A stretch of 64,000 bases of DNA from Actinocatenispora sp036503555 (GCA_036503555.1 DASXWQ010000055.1:102847-166846), one strand, 5' to 3'; counted from the first letter of the stretch, positions 41,020-50,262 are shown. A program made the numbers and translations. Notes: generated by a model not told the origin, from the sequence alone.

Positions 41020-42840
41020 ATGCCGACCTCGGTCACCATGCCGCAGCTCGGAGAAAGCGTCACCGAAGGCACCGTCACCCGGTGGCTCAAGCAGGAAGGC
41101 GACCGGGTGGAGGCCGACGAGCCGCTGCTCGAGGTCTCCACGGACAAGGTGGACACCGAGATCCCGTCCCCGGCGTCCGGCGTGCTCTCCCGCATCGTCG
41201 TACCGGAGGACGAGACGGTGGATGTGGGCGCCGAGCTGGCCCAGATCTCCGGCGAGGGTGAGGAGTCCGAGCCGGCGCAGCCCGCCGAGCCGGCCCAGCC
41301 CGAGCCGGCCGCCGAGCCCGAGCCGGCCCAGTCGGAGCCGGCCGCCGCCGAGCCCGAGCCGGCAGCGCCGGCCGCCGAGCCCACCGCCCCGCCGGCGCAG
41401 CCCGCGTCGTCGGGTGGCGGCACCGAGGTGACGATGCCGGTGCTCGGCGAGTCGGTCACCGAGGGCACGGTGACCCGCTGGCTGAAGCAGGTCGGCGAGA
41501 CCGTCGCGGTGGACGAGCCGCTGCTGGAGGTGTCCACCGACAAGGTCGACACCGAGATCCCGTCGCCGGCCGCCGGCACCGTCCAGGAGATCCGGGTCCA
41601 GCAGGACGAGACCGTCGACGTCGGCACGGTGGTCGCGGTGATCGGCTCCGGCCAGTCGGCGGCGCCGGCCAGCCAGCCCGCCGCCCCGGCACCCGCGGCC
41701 CAGCAGGCCCCGGCCAGCCCGGCCCCGGCCCAGCCGGCACCCGCCCAGCAGGCCCCGGCTCAGCAGGCCCCCGCCAGGCAGGAACCGGCGAGTCCGGCGC
41801 CGGCCGAGCCGGTGCAGGAGACGACGCCGGTCGCGCCGCCGCAGGTCGCCGCTCCGGCGTCGACCGGCCAGCAGCCGGCCCGCTCGGCGAACGGCTCGGG
41901 CGACGGCCCCTCGGGATACGTCACCCCGCTGGTACGCAAGCTCGCCACCGAGCACGGCATCGACCTGGGCAGCCTCTCCGGTACCGGGGTCGGCGGCCGG
42001 ATCCGCAAGCAGGACGTGCTCGACGCGGCCGAGGCGAAGAAGGCCGCCGCCGCGAAGCCGGCCGCCGCGCCGGCCGCACCGGCCGCGGCTCCGGCGGACA
42101 AGCCGGCGCCGAGCCCGCTGCGCGGGCGTACCGAGAAGCTGTCCCGGATGCGGCAGGTCATCGCGAAGCGGATGGTCGAGTCGCTGCAGACCTCGGCGCA
42201 GCTGACCACCGTGATCGAGGTGGACGTCACCACGATCGCGCGGCTGCGTAACAAGGCGAAGGCCGACTTCCAGCAGCGGCACGGCGTGAAGCTGTCGTTC
42301 CTGCCGTTCTTCGCGCTGGCCGCGGTGGAGGCGCTTCGGCAGCACCCGAAGCTGAACGCCTCGATCAACACCGCGGAGAACACCGTCACGTACCACGACC
42401 AGGAGAACCTGGTCATCGCGGTGGACACCGATCGCGGCCTGCTGGTGCCGGTCATCCACAACGCCGGCGACCTGAACCTGGCGGGCCTGGCCCGGCGGAT
42501 CGCGGACCTGGCGGAGCGTACCCGGGACAACAAGGTGAGCCCGGACGAGCTGGCCGGCGGCACGTTCACGCTGACCAACACGGGCAGCCGGGGTGCGCTG
42601 TTCGACACCCCGATCTTCCCGCAGCCGCAGGTGGCGATGCTCGGCACCGGGGCCGTGGTGAAGCGGGCGGTCGTGGTCGACGACCCGCAGCTCGGCGAGA
42701 TCATCGTGCCGCGCTCGATGGTCTACCTGGCCCTGTCGTACGATCACCGGCTGATCGACGGCGCGGACGCGGCGCGCTTCCTGGCCACGCTCAAGGAGCG
42801 CCTGGAGGGCGGCAACTTCGAGTCCGAGCTGGGCCTGTAA
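41020..42840 (+). CDS. sucB: Dihydrolipoamide acyltransferase E2 with two lipoyl domains
   Basis: 606 residues. Lipoyl domains lie at ~1-76 and ~135-210, with target lysines in DKVDTE at residues 43 and 175. They are joined by Ala/Pro/Glu and Ala/Pro/Gln linkers. The E3-binding domain is near 300-335 (TPLVRKLATEHGIDL, GTGVGGRIRKQDV). The catalytic domain ends in SYDHRLIDGADA with the catalytic His. Actinobacterial proteins of this type serve the pyruvate and/or 2-oxoglutarate dehydrogenase complex. It needs LipB and LipA, both encoded in this window, and LpdA just upstream. Confidence 0.95.
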   Translation: MPTSVTMPQLGESVTEGTVTRWLKQEGDRVEADEPLLEVSTDKVDTEIPSPASGVLSRIVVPEDETVDVGAELAQISGEGEESEPAQPAEPAQPEPAAEPEPAQSEPAAAEPEPAAPAAEPTAPPAQPASSGGGTEVTMPVLGESVTEGTVTRWLKQVGETVAVDEPLLEVSTDKVDTEIPSPAAGTVQEIRVQQDETVDVGTVVAVIGSGQSAAPASQPAAPAPAAQQAPASPAPAQPAPAQQAPAQQAPARQEPASPAPAEPVQETTPVAPPQVAAPASTGQQPARSANGSGDGPSGYVTPLVRKLATEHGIDLGSLSGTGVGGRIRKQDVLDAAEAKKAAAAKPAAAPAAPAAAPADKPAPSPLRGRTEKLSRMRQVIAKRMVESLQTSAQLTTVIEVDVTTIARLRNKAKADFQQRHGVKLSFLPFFALAAVEALRQHPKLNASINTAENTVTYHDQENLVIAVDTDRGLLVPVIHNAGDLNLAGLARRIADLAERTRDNKVSPDELAGGTFTLTNTGSRGALFDTPIFPQPQVAMLGTGAVVKRAVVVDDPQLGEIIVPRSMVYLALSYDHRLIDGADAARFLATLKERLEGGNFESELGL

Positions 42841-42859
42841 CACACCGTTTCCGCGACGG

Positions 42860-42893
42860 CGGGGCGTCTCCTTCCGGAGGCGCCCCGCTTTCG
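42860..42893 (+). terminator. Intrinsic terminator of the lpdA-sucB unit
   Basis: CGGGGCGTCTCC pairs with GGAGGCGCCCCG (one G-U pair) around TTCC and is followed by CTTTCGTT. It lies 20 bases after the sucB stop. Confidence 0.85.
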
Positions 42894-42958
42894 TTGCGCC
42901 GCAACGGTTCCGGATATCCCGGGTGCGCCGGCGGGAGACGGTGGGAGACACTGCCCGG

Positions 42959-43804
42959 GTGGACACCGTGACCCCGCAGGAGCGGGCACTACAGCATGTC
43001 GCCGGGCTGGCCTCGGGCGCGCCGATGGATCGCGCGCTGCGGGTGACGCTCAACTTCCACCCGGACCGGCTGGCGGGCGGCCGGCCGATCCTGACCGCCC
43101 TCGCCGACGACGGCGTCTACCGGTCGCAGTTCGTCACGGGGACGAGCAACGGCGGACTGACCGCATACCCGGGCGGCGACCGGTGGCGGTGGGAGAGCCG
43201 GATCTTCGCCGGGGCGTACGACGGGGTACCCGGCCACGAGCGCCCGGTGTACGGCGCGCTGAACCTTCGCCGCCGGACCGTCGGCGCCGCCCCGCGCTTC
43301 GGTTCCGCCCATCTCCGGCTGGCCGCCGGGACGCTGGAGCGGACGACGTTCTGCTATCCGGACAGCGTCTTCGAGCCGTCCGACTTCGGTGTGGCCGCCC
43401 GCCTGGGGCTCGCCGAACTGGCACTCGCCGACCGGCGGGACGTCCTCGACGACTACGTCGAGGCGCAGGTGCACGGTCCGGTACGACTGGACCGGGATGT
43501 CGAGGCGCTCGTGCTGGATCCCTGTTACCGCACCACATCCGTCGAGGACGCGGCACGACGTCTCGGCTGCCGCGTCGAGTGGCACGGCGGTTTCCGGCTC
43601 GCCGTCGACCGGCTCCGGCGGCATCCCGGCTACCGCGGCCCGGCGTACGTCGAGCTGGGCGCCACGCTCGCCGTCGACGGCGTACTCGATCCTCGCCTCG
43701 TCGGCGACGCCGCCCGCACCGGCGACCACGACCCGCAGGCGGTGAAGAAGGTCTGGCACCTGCTCGCCCGGTTCGGCGCGCCCGGCGATCAGACCGCGCC
43801 CTGA
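42959..43804 (+). CDS. DUF3626 protein
   Basis: 281 residues from GTG 42959 (GTG 42968 is an alternative with GGTGG upstream). The family pattern is visible: LRVTLNFHPDR near residue 35, TSNGGLTAYPGGDRWRWE, RPVYGALNLRRR, GSAHLRL, and ERTTFCYPDS. Function is unknown; the ordered His, Asp and Arg residues suggest an enzyme, perhaps ADP-ribosyltransferase-like, but that is only an impression. Its end overlaps the convergent kinase gene by 16 bases. Confidence 0.75.
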   Translation: MDTVTPQERALQHVAGLASGAPMDRALRVTLNFHPDRLAGGRPILTALADDGVYRSQFVTGTSNGGLTAYPGGDRWRWESRIFAGAYDGVPGHERPVYGALNLRRRTVGAAPRFGSAHLRLAAGTLERTTFCYPDSVFEPSDFGVAARLGLAELALADRRDVLDDYVEAQVHGPVRLDRDVEALVLDPCYRTTSVEDAARRLGCRVEWHGGFRLAVDRLRRHPGYRGPAYVELGATLAVDGVLDPRLVGDAARTGDHDPQAVKKVWHLLARFGAPGDQTAP

Positions 43805-44343
43805 ACCCCCAGGTACGCCAGCGCCTGCGCAAGGCAGGTCTCGGGCCGCCGGGTGAGGGTGTCGAGGCGCAGCCAGCCGTCGGCGGGTCCGCAGATCCGG
43901 GAGAGGGCGCGGTGTGCGGTGTCGTCGTCGGTGTACTCCGGCGGCGCCTCCGCGGCGGTCGGGGTGAGGCCGCGCATCTGGCCGCGCATCGGCGTCCGCC
44001 CGGTCATGCGTCGCTCGATCTCGGCGCGGTCGGGGCAGCGGCATTCGATGAAGGCGTACCGGACGCCGTGTGCGGCGGCGATGCGCTGGCCGCGTTCGGG
44101 TATCACCGGGTAGCGGGACGGGCTGTCGATGACGACGCGCTGCCCGGCGCGCAGGTTGTCCTCGGCCAGCGCGAAGAGCACCTCGTACGCGGTGCGGCCG
44201 GCGTCGGCCCACCCGATGCCGGCGTCGAGCAGGGCGGTCTTGACGACGTCGAGGTCGAGGACGGCGAGGCCGAGTGCGTCTGCGATGGCGCGGGACAGGG
44301 TCGTCTTGCCGGTGCCGGGGCGGCCGGCCATCTGGAGCAGCAT
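43789..44343 (-). CDS. P-loop kinase-like ATP-binding protein
   Basis: 184 residues. Walker A is GRPGTGKTTLSRAIA at residue 7. LDLDVVKTALLDAG follows as substrate-binding region, VVIDSPSRY as Walker B-like strand, and ERRMTGRTPMRGQM as the Arg-rich lid. The layout is that of small-molecule kinases (zeta-toxin/chloramphenicol-kinase/AAA_33 class). The substrate is unknown. It has no toxin-antitoxin partner beside it. Confidence 0.75.
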   Translation of the reverse strand: MLLQMAGRPGTGKTTLSRAIADALGLAVLDLDVVKTALLDAGIGWADAGRTAYEVLFALAEDNLRAGQRVVIDSPSRYPVIPERGQRIAAAHGVRYAFIECRCPDRAEIERRMTGRTPMRGQMRGLTPTAAEAPPEYTDDDTAHRALSRICGPADGWLRLDTLTRRPETCLAQALAYLGVQGAV

Positions 44344-44456
44344 CGGGCCACGGTACGCGCCGGTTCAGGGATGTGAACGTGTCTTTACGTACGTGATGGT
44401 GCGTGCAAGGATCCTTCACCGGTTGCGGCACGTACTTCTCGGCGGAGGTGGGCGCG

Positions 44457-45827
44457 GTGGACGAGTCCGGCATGGTCGTGGGGCGGCGCGGGTTGCTCCG
44501 GGCGGCGGGGGTGGGCGCGGCGGCCCTCGGCGCGGCGGCGTTCGGCGGTACGGCCGCGCACGCGGCACCCGCATCCGGCGGCGTGGCGGCGCCCGCGGTA
44601 CGGCCGAAGGATGTCAGCGGGCTGCCGCTGGTCGGCGGGCCTGACTTCCCGATCGGGATCTTCTGGCCGCCCCCGCCGTACGAGACGAGTGTCGAGCGGT
44701 ACCAGGAGATCGCGGACGCCGGCTTCACGTTCGTCGTGTCCGGCAACTACGCCGACGACGGCAACATCATCGGCTGGTTGCTCGGCTGCGCCGACCAGGT
44801 CGGGCTCAAGGTGCTCGTCTCGGACGACACCCAGATCCGCAACATGACGCGCTGGTTCACCATCTCCGACGACCGGTCGGTGCCGATGTCGATCACCTCG
44901 GCGGACGCGGCGGAGCTGGTGAGGCGGGCGCTCGACGCGTACGCGCCGCATCAGTCGCTGGCCGGCTTCAACCTGTTCGACGAGCCGTGGGCGGGGATCA
45001 TGCCGAGCCTGGGGCGCGCGTTCGGGATCGTCCGGACGGCGGCGCCGGACCTCCTCGCGTACGCGAACCTGTTGCCCGGCACCGGATCCGGCTACGACAC
45101 GTACGTCCAGACGTTCGTCGACGCGGTCGCCCCGTCGCTGCTGTCCTTCGACCGGTACCCGATCGTCTCGTCCGGCGAGGACACCGGCTACTTCGACAAC
45201 TGGGCGCGGATCCGCGCGCACGCGCTCGCGGCGGGTGTGCCGGCGTGGACGTACATCCAGACCCTCGCGTACAGCGGGCACGCGACGCCGACCGCGGCCG
45301 GGCTGGCCTGGCAGGTCAACATGAGCCTCGCCTACGGCGCGAAGGGCGTCCAGTACTTCACCTACTGGACGCCGGATCCCGCGCGGGGGGAGGGATTCGG
45401 CCCGGCACTGATCACAGTGGACGGTCACCGTTCCGAGCGGTACGCCGATGCAAAGAAGCTCAACACCCGCTGGCTCGCGCCCGTCGGCCGGGTGCTCAAG
45501 CCGCTGGTGTCGGCGAGCGTGCAGCACGCCAACGAGTCGCCGCTGCCGGCCGGCGCGGCCGGCTTCACACCGGACGACACGATCACCGCCGCGACCGGAA
45601 GCCCGGTGGTACTGGGCCGTTTCACCGACCCGAACGGTCCCGCCCGCTACCTGCTCGCCGCGAACCGCAGCCGCACCGCGACCGCGACCTCCCGCGTCAC
45701 CACCGGATCGGCCGTCACCTCCGTCGCCCGGTACGACGCGACCGGCGACGCGTGGCACCCGGTGTCCGCCGGCAACCTGGACCTGTCTCTCGACCCGGGC
45801 GCCGCCGTCCTCCTCCGCCTGACCTGA
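44457..45827 (+). CDS. Secreted glycoside-hydrolase-like protein
   Basis: 456 residues from GTG 44457, where GGAGGTG lies six bases upstream. A Tat signal (GRRGLLRAAGVGAAALG) leads to a TIM-barrel-like protein: FPIGIFWPPPPYE at the first strand, FTFVVSGNYADDG, and GFNLFDEPW with Asp/Glu in the usual acid/base position. Next come SFDRYPI and a YIQTLAYSG strand near a candidate nucleophile region (VQYFTYWTPD). The C-terminal ~120 residues form a beta domain. It resembles uncharacterised GH42/GH5-like secreted enzymes; substrate unknown. Confidence 0.65.
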   Translation: MDESGMVVGRRGLLRAAGVGAAALGAAAFGGTAAHAAPASGGVAAPAVRPKDVSGLPLVGGPDFPIGIFWPPPPYETSVERYQEIADAGFTFVVSGNYADDGNIIGWLLGCADQVGLKVLVSDDTQIRNMTRWFTISDDRSVPMSITSADAAELVRRALDAYAPHQSLAGFNLFDEPWAGIMPSLGRAFGIVRTAAPDLLAYANLLPGTGSGYDTYVQTFVDAVAPSLLSFDRYPIVSSGEDTGYFDNWARIRAHALAAGVPAWTYIQTLAYSGHATPTAAGLAWQVNMSLAYGAKGVQYFTYWTPDPARGEGFGPALITVDGHRSERYADAKKLNTRWLAPVGRVLKPLVSASVQHANESPLPAGAAGFTPDDTITAATGSPVVLGRFTDPNGPARYLLAANRSRTATATSRVTTGSAVTSVARYDATGDAWHPVSAGNLDLSLDPGAAVLLRLT

Positions 45828-45845
45828 GGCTCCACTGTGGACCCC

Positions 45846-45878
45846 GCCGTACCGCTGCGCGCGGTGCGGCGGTACGGC
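45846..45878. terminator. Hairpin between convergent genes
   Basis: GCCGTACCGC and GCGGTACGGC are perfect 10-base inverted arms around a 13-base loop, 19 bases after the glycosidase-like stop and just before the end of the leftward membrane-protein gene. Confidence 0.6.
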
Positions 45879-45884
45879 GCCGCG

Positions 45885-46391
45885 TCACGCGGCGACCGGC
45901 ACCGGCGTCGCGCGGACCCGGCGCCGCCGGTGGTACGCCACGGTCAGCACGAGCAGCAGTGGCGGCCAGAGCGTCACCGGCAGGTAGCAGGCGAGGAACA
46001 GCGCATGCCAGCCGGCACCGCTGAACCGCAGGCCGGTGTGCCCGGAGAAGTAGTTGGCGAACGCGAACGTCCACAGCGCGGCCAGGATCAGCGCGCCCAC
46101 CGTCGCCACGCTCGTCGCGAACCACCGCGGCACCCGGCGTCCGCCGACGAGTGGCAGCCAGCGCGGCAGCGTCTCGCCCCACGGCCGTACGAGCCCGAAC
46201 GACAGCAGCGCCACGCCCTCGGAGACCAGGCTCAGGCACACGATGTAGATCCGTTCGCCGCCGACGGGCGGCGCCATGCCGACCGTACCCACGCCGAGGC
46301 CGAACGCGAGGGCCACCCGCCACAACCCGGACGGCAGCGCCGTCAGGGGAATCAGATGGGCCACCACGTCGGACCAGCGTCGTGTCGTCAC
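45885..46391 (-). CDS. Membrane protein of unknown function
   Basis: 168 residues from GTG 46391, preceded by GGAGGTGG; longer frames cover a Gly/Arg-rich non-coding-like stretch. Four hydrophobic segments (around IPLTALPSGLWRVALAFGLG, YIVCLSLVSEGVALLSFGLV, SVATVGALILAALWTFAF, FLACYLPVTLWPPLLLVLTV) and a basic C-terminus. PSGLWRVALAFG is a pattern I have seen in small actinobacterial membrane proteins without a known function. Confidence 0.6.
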   Translation of the reverse strand: MTTRRWSDVVAHLIPLTALPSGLWRVALAFGLGVGTVGMAPPVGGERIYIVCLSLVSEGVALLSFGLVRPWGETLPRWLPLVGGRRVPRWFATSVATVGALILAALWTFAFANYFSGHTGLRFSGAGWHALFLACYLPVTLWPPLLLVLTVAYHRRRRVRATPVPVAA

Positions 46392-46608
46392 ACCAACCAC
46401 CTCCGGTACGAGGATGGTTGCGCCGGCGCCGCCGCCCCTCCCTCGCGGCCGGGGTGCGGCTCCCCCGGGCGCGGGAGTGTGACGGGCGTCTACCCGACAT
46501 TCGCGTACCGACGGGTAGTGCTCAGGCATTCCTCAAGAGTTTCCGCCCAGCCTTCCGGTTACCTCGGTCCCGACGCAGACTCGGCAGGACGACAAAATGA
46601 GGAGGAGC

Positions 46609-46803
46609 ATGCTCAGCGCGTACCCGGACCTGCGCGGCACGACCGCAACGGGCCGGCCGACGGCGGCGATCGACCGGCCGTACGGCCCGAAGGAGCCGAT
46701 GTTTGCCCGATACGAGCCACCGCAACGGTCCTGCCGTGGCTGCCGCGCCCGCGGCGAGCGTTGTCAGCTCATGGGCCGCCGCTGCGCGAGCCTGCTGCAC
46801 TGA
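46609..46803 (+). CDS. Possible small Cys-containing peptide
   Basis: 64 codons from ATG 46609 with a near-perfect AGGAGG ribosome site. The product is Pro/Arg-rich at the start and ends with CRGCRARGERCQ and a final Cys (four Cys in the last 22 residues). It overlaps the end of the broken oxidoreductase gene on the other strand by 40 bases. The ribosome site argues for translation; composition and lack of known relatives argue against. Confidence 0.35.
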   Translation: MLSAYPDLRGTTATGRPTAAIDRPYGPKEPMFARYEPPQRSCRGCRARGERCQLMGRRCASLLH

Positions 46804-47839
46804 TCCCCGAGCGCGGCGATGTTCTCGTACGTCGCTGCCGGGTCACCGGCGCCCTCCACCATCAGCAGAACCCGTCGGATCCCTGTCACCGCAACGGACT
46901 CCGCCAGTCGCTCGGCCACGTCGCCGGCGGTACCCACGGGCTGCGTGGCGATCAGCCGGTCGAGATAGCCGGCGCGGTCGGTGATCGGCGGTGCGGTGCC
47001 GTCGATCCGGACGTACGAGGCGGTGGCGGCGAGGCGGGCGGGCATCGCGGCCCGCAGCCGCCGGTGCGCCTCTGCGCGGGTGTCCGCCAGGAATCCCAGG
47101 TACGCGGCGGCATGCCCGACGCGGTCTGGGTCGTGGTCGTGCCGCTCCGCGACGCGGGCGTACCGGTCGATCAGGCACGCTTCTCGGTGTCGGTCGCATG
47201 CATCCCGAGCAGCAGCGGCAGGCCGCGCTCGGCCGCACGGTCCACGGTGGACGGCGAGGTCGCCGCGACGTACACCGGGATCGGGTGGTCCGGTTGTGGC
47301 ACAACGGAAACCGGCCGGAACGAGAAGTGCTCGCCGGACGTGCCGTAGGTGTCCACTCCGGACAGCCAGCCGGTGAGCACGTCCAGCGCCTCGGCGAATC
47401 CGGTGCGGTAGCGGGAGAGTCCGGTGCCGAACACCTCCAGGTCGACCCACGGGCCGCCGCGCGCCACGCCCAGCGCGAACCTGCCGGCGGACACCGCGGC
47501 GAGCAGCACGGCTTCCTCCGCGAGCGCCACTGGATGCCGCGACGACAGGACGCACGCCGCCGTCCCGACCGTGATCCTTTCCGTGCGCCCCAGCAGGTGT
47601 GCGGCGAGCGCCGGCGCCGATGGGCAGCAGCCGTACCCGACGAAGTGGTGCTCGGCGAACCAGCACCCGTCGAAGCCGCCCGCCTCCGCGGCGACGCCGT
47701 AGGACACGGCACGGCGTACCGCGTCGGTCGCGCTGGCGCCGGGATCCCGGCCGGCGAGCAGGAACGCGTCGATCCGGGTGGTGCGCGGGGCGGTGATCCG
47801 CCCGCCCGGCGCACCATCCTCGAACAGCTCAGCAGTCAC
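46764..47839 (-). pseudogene. LLM-class flavin-dependent oxidoreductase, frameshifted
   Basis: From GTG 47839 the frame reads a luciferase-like monooxygenase (GFDGCWFAEHHFVGYG, ITVGTAACVLSSRHPVALAEE, GRFALGVARGG, PIPVYVAATSPST) up to HATDTEKRA and then stops at about 47170. The remaining third (LIDRYARVAERHDHDPDRVG through IRRVLLMVEGAGDPAAT) is in the next frame. Loss of one C in a GCCCTG sequence explains it. The start overlaps the end of the SCO5389-like gene by 11 bases, so the ancestral gene was translationally coupled to it. Confidence 0.8.
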
Positions 47840-48215
47840 GGAGTTCCGGGGACTGGTTGAGCAACTGACCACGCGGGGAGATGAACGCCCGGTACCGCGC
47901 ACTGTCCACAGCGGACGGTGCGAACGCGGCGACCCGGTGGCAGTTCTGGAACGCCAGCGCGACACCGAAGTGCCGCTCCAGCCCGCCGCGGATCGCGTTG
48001 GACGCCAGGGCACGCAGCAGCTGCCCGCGCTCCGCCTCGCTCGGCGGCGGCGTGCTGTCGTCGGCGAACCCGCTCGCGTCGACGCTGCCGGCGACCTTCG
48101 AGACCGTCGCCCAGGCGTACGGCAGCGACTCGCGTACGCACGCGACGAACTCGGCGTCGTCGACGGCGCCGCTCTCGGCCTTCGCCAACAGTTCGGGGGA
48201 CACGTCCAGGGACAT
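47829..48215 (-). CDS. SCO5389-family protein
   Basis: 128 residues from ATG 48215, which has GGAG eight bases upstream. Recognisable blocks are SLDVSPELLAKAESG at the start, RESLPYAWATVSKV, QLLRALASNAIRGGLERHFG with the following QNCHRVAAF, and a C-terminal SPRGQLLNQSPELRDC. Conserved Cys and His residues could bind metal. I know this family only from Streptomyces annotation, with no assigned function. It sits between a CooC-like ATPase and a flavin oxidoreductase, a set that looks functionally linked. Confidence 0.7.
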   Translation of the reverse strand: MSLDVSPELLAKAESGAVDDAEFVACVRESLPYAWATVSKVAGSVDASGFADDSTPPPSEAERGQLLRALASNAIRGGLERHFGVALAFQNCHRVAAFAPSAVDSARYRAFISPRGQLLNQSPELRDC

Positions 48216-48272
48216 ACGAGACTCCATTCGTGGGTTGTTCCGGCGCGGCGCGCCGGGGGTCGTGGGTACGCG

Positions 48273-49235
48273 TCAGGGCGCGGGGACCGGCGCCGGGCCG
48301 AGCACGAAGTCCGGGTCGACCTGTTCGGCGAGGTCGGCGCCGGCCCGCTCGTTCGCCCACGCGTACGCGTTGCGCAGGTGGAACGCGACGGCCTGCCGGG
48401 TGTACGCGGGCCAGTCCCGCTCGGCCGCGTCGGCGATGCCGGCCATGGTGGCGAGAACCGCACGGTTGACCGGTTCCAGCTCGTCCAGCGGGCCGACCCG
48501 ACCTCGTTCGGCGGCGCGTACGTAGTCGGAGCGGTCGACGATGCCGGCGAGGTCCGCGCCGAGCTGTTCGCGCAGGAAAGCCGCGTCGGCCTCGTCGGCG
48601 ACCTTGTTGCCGATCGCGGCGAGCCGTACACCGTGTTCGCGGGCGTGGCCGGCGTACTGCCGGTGCACGCCGACGCTGCGCAGGGTCGGCTCGCACACGA
48701 CGAACGTCTGGTCGAACCGGGTGAACAGCCCGGACGCGAACGCGTCGGCGCCGGCGGTCATGTCGACGACGACGTACTCCCCCGGCCCGTCGACGAGGTG
48801 GTTCAGCAGCAACTCGACCGCGCCGACCTTGCTGTGGTAGCAGGCGACGCCGAGGTCGTCGGCGGAGAACTGCCCGGTCACCGCGAGGCGCACGTCGCCG
48901 ACCCGCCGGATCACCTTGTCGTACAAGGGATTCCGTTCGGTGACGGTGAGCAGGCGGGAGCCGCCGCCGGGCGGCGTGGTCTTGACCATCGCCTCGGCGG
49001 AAGCGATCCGCGGGTTGTCGCCCCGCAGGTACTCCTTGATGTCGGTGAGGTGGTCGCCGAGCGTGGGCAGCGTCGCCGCGTCCGTCTCGGGCAGGCCGAG
49101 GGCGACGGCGAGGTGCTGGTTGATGTCGGCGTCGATGGCCAGCACGGGTGCGCCGGTCGCGGCGAGGTGGCGGGCGAGCAGGCCGGACAGCGTCGTCTTG
49201 CCGCTGCCGCCCTTGCCGACGAGGGCGAGCTTCAC
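48273..49235 (-). CDS. CooC-like/MinD-type P-loop ATPase
   Basis: 320 residues from GTG 49235 (GGAAGGAA upstream). It begins with the deviant Walker A KGGSGKTT at residue 9, then DADINQHL (switch I) and VVVDMTAGADAF (switch II). This is the CooC/SIMIBI class that in known cases powers metal insertion into enzymes. The substrate is unknown. It heads a leftward unit with the SCO5389-like gene. An inverted repeat of Fur/Zur type lies in its promoter region, so control by a metal is plausible. Confidence 0.75.
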   Translation of the reverse strand: MKLALVGKGGSGKTTLSGLLARHLAATGAPVLAIDADINQHLAVALGLPETDAATLPTLGDHLTDIKEYLRGDNPRIASAEAMVKTTPPGGGSRLLTVTERNPLYDKVIRRVGDVRLAVTGQFSADDLGVACYHSKVGAVELLLNHLVDGPGEYVVVDMTAGADAFASGLFTRFDQTFVVCEPTLRSVGVHRQYAGHAREHGVRLAAIGNKVADEADAAFLREQLGADLAGIVDRSDYVRAAERGRVGPLDELEPVNRAVLATMAGIADAAERDWPAYTRQAVAFHLRNAYAWANERAGADLAEQVDPDFVLGPAPVPAP

Positions 49236-49272
49236 GGGATTCCTTCCTCGGGTGCGGTTGATCATGAGCGCT

Positions 49273-49297
49273 ATTGAAAGTAGTAGTCGTTTTCAAT
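49273..49297. promoter_or_regulatory. 25-base inverted repeat resembling a Fur/Zur-type operator
   Basis: ATTGAAA and TTTCAAT are perfect 7-base arms around 11 bases (GTAGTAGTCGT), 38 bases before the ATPase start and in a clearly AT-richer patch. The TGAAAACGA half resembles actinobacterial Zur boxes as I remember them. It lies in the divergent region shared with peptidase E. Confidence 0.55.
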
Positions 49298-49395
49298 TGC
49301 ACTGTCAAACCGAACCGTGCCGACACGCCGACGTTCCGTGACAAGTCGTGCCCTCCGCCCACCAGGTCGGCCGCCGGACCGATAGGCTCGGATCG

Positions 49396-50124
49396 ATGAG
49401 CACCACGCGTACGCCGACGATCCTGGCCACCTCCGGTGGCCTGGTCCGCGGCCGGCACACCGAGATCGCACCCGGCCCGCTGCTCTGGCACGCGCTGGAG
49501 CTGTCCGGCGCGCGGCGCCCGCGCATGACGTACCTCGGGCAGGCCGGCGGTGACAACAAGCAGTTCGCCGGCCTGCTGCACGAGGCGTTCTACGGCACCG
49601 ACGTCGACCTGACCTGCGTGACGCTGCTACCCATGCCCAACGTGCCGGACCTGCGCGCGCACCTGCTCGCCGCCGACGTGATCTGGGTCGGCGGCGGCAG
49701 CGTCGCCGGCCTGCTGGCGCTGTGGCGGCTGCACGGCGTCGACGAGATCCTGCGCGAGTGTTGGCAGGCCGGCGTCGTCCTGACCGGCGTGTCGGCCGGC
49801 TCGATCTGCTGGCACATCGGCGGCACCACCGACTCGTACGGACCGGACCTGCGCGCCGTCGACAACGCCCTCGCCTTCCTCCCGTACTCCAACGGCGTGC
49901 ACTACGACTCCGAGGCGCAGCGCCGCCCGCTGTTCCAGGGGCTCGTGGCCGACGGCACCCTGCCCGCCGGATACGCCACGGACGACGGTGTCGGCCTGCT
50001 CTACCACGGCACCGACCTGGTCGAGGCGCTGAGCGAGCGGCGCACCGACGCCGCCGCGTACCACGTCGTGCCGGACGGCGCCGGCGGGGTCACCGAGACC
50101 CGCATCGAACCCCGACAACTGTGA
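49396..50124 (+). CDS. Peptidase E-like serine peptidase (S51)
   Basis: 242 residues from ATG 49396. The S51 features are present: VIWVGGGSVAGLLALW and the nucleophile elbow GVSAGSICW with its Ser, then a downstream Asp/His region (LPYSNGVHYDSE). Cyanophycinase and peptidase E share this fold. The enzyme should cleave after Asp or act on isopeptides in the cytoplasm. It is divergent from the CooC-like unit. Confidence 0.85.
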   Translation: MSTTRTPTILATSGGLVRGRHTEIAPGPLLWHALELSGARRPRMTYLGQAGGDNKQFAGLLHEAFYGTDVDLTCVTLLPMPNVPDLRAHLLAADVIWVGGGSVAGLLALWRLHGVDEILRECWQAGVVLTGVSAGSICWHIGGTTDSYGPDLRAVDNALAFLPYSNGVHYDSEAQRRPLFQGLVADGTLPAGYATDDGVGLLYHGTDLVEALSERRTDAAAYHVVPDGAGGVTETRIEPRQL

Positions 50125-50262
50125 CTCCAGCCTCCGAACAGGACGGTTGATCCCAGGCCGGGCACAACCACGTCGGGCTGTAGAGTTGTTGAACCGCATG
50201 CGAATCGCGGGTGTCGGGGGCGGCGATCCGTGGTCCGGCAACGAGAGGTGTCGGAGGAGTTT

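Noticed and set aside
41255..41880. Ala/Pro/Glu and Ala/Pro/Gln repeats as a repeat element
   Set aside because: They are the normal flexible linkers between lipoyl domains of SucB.
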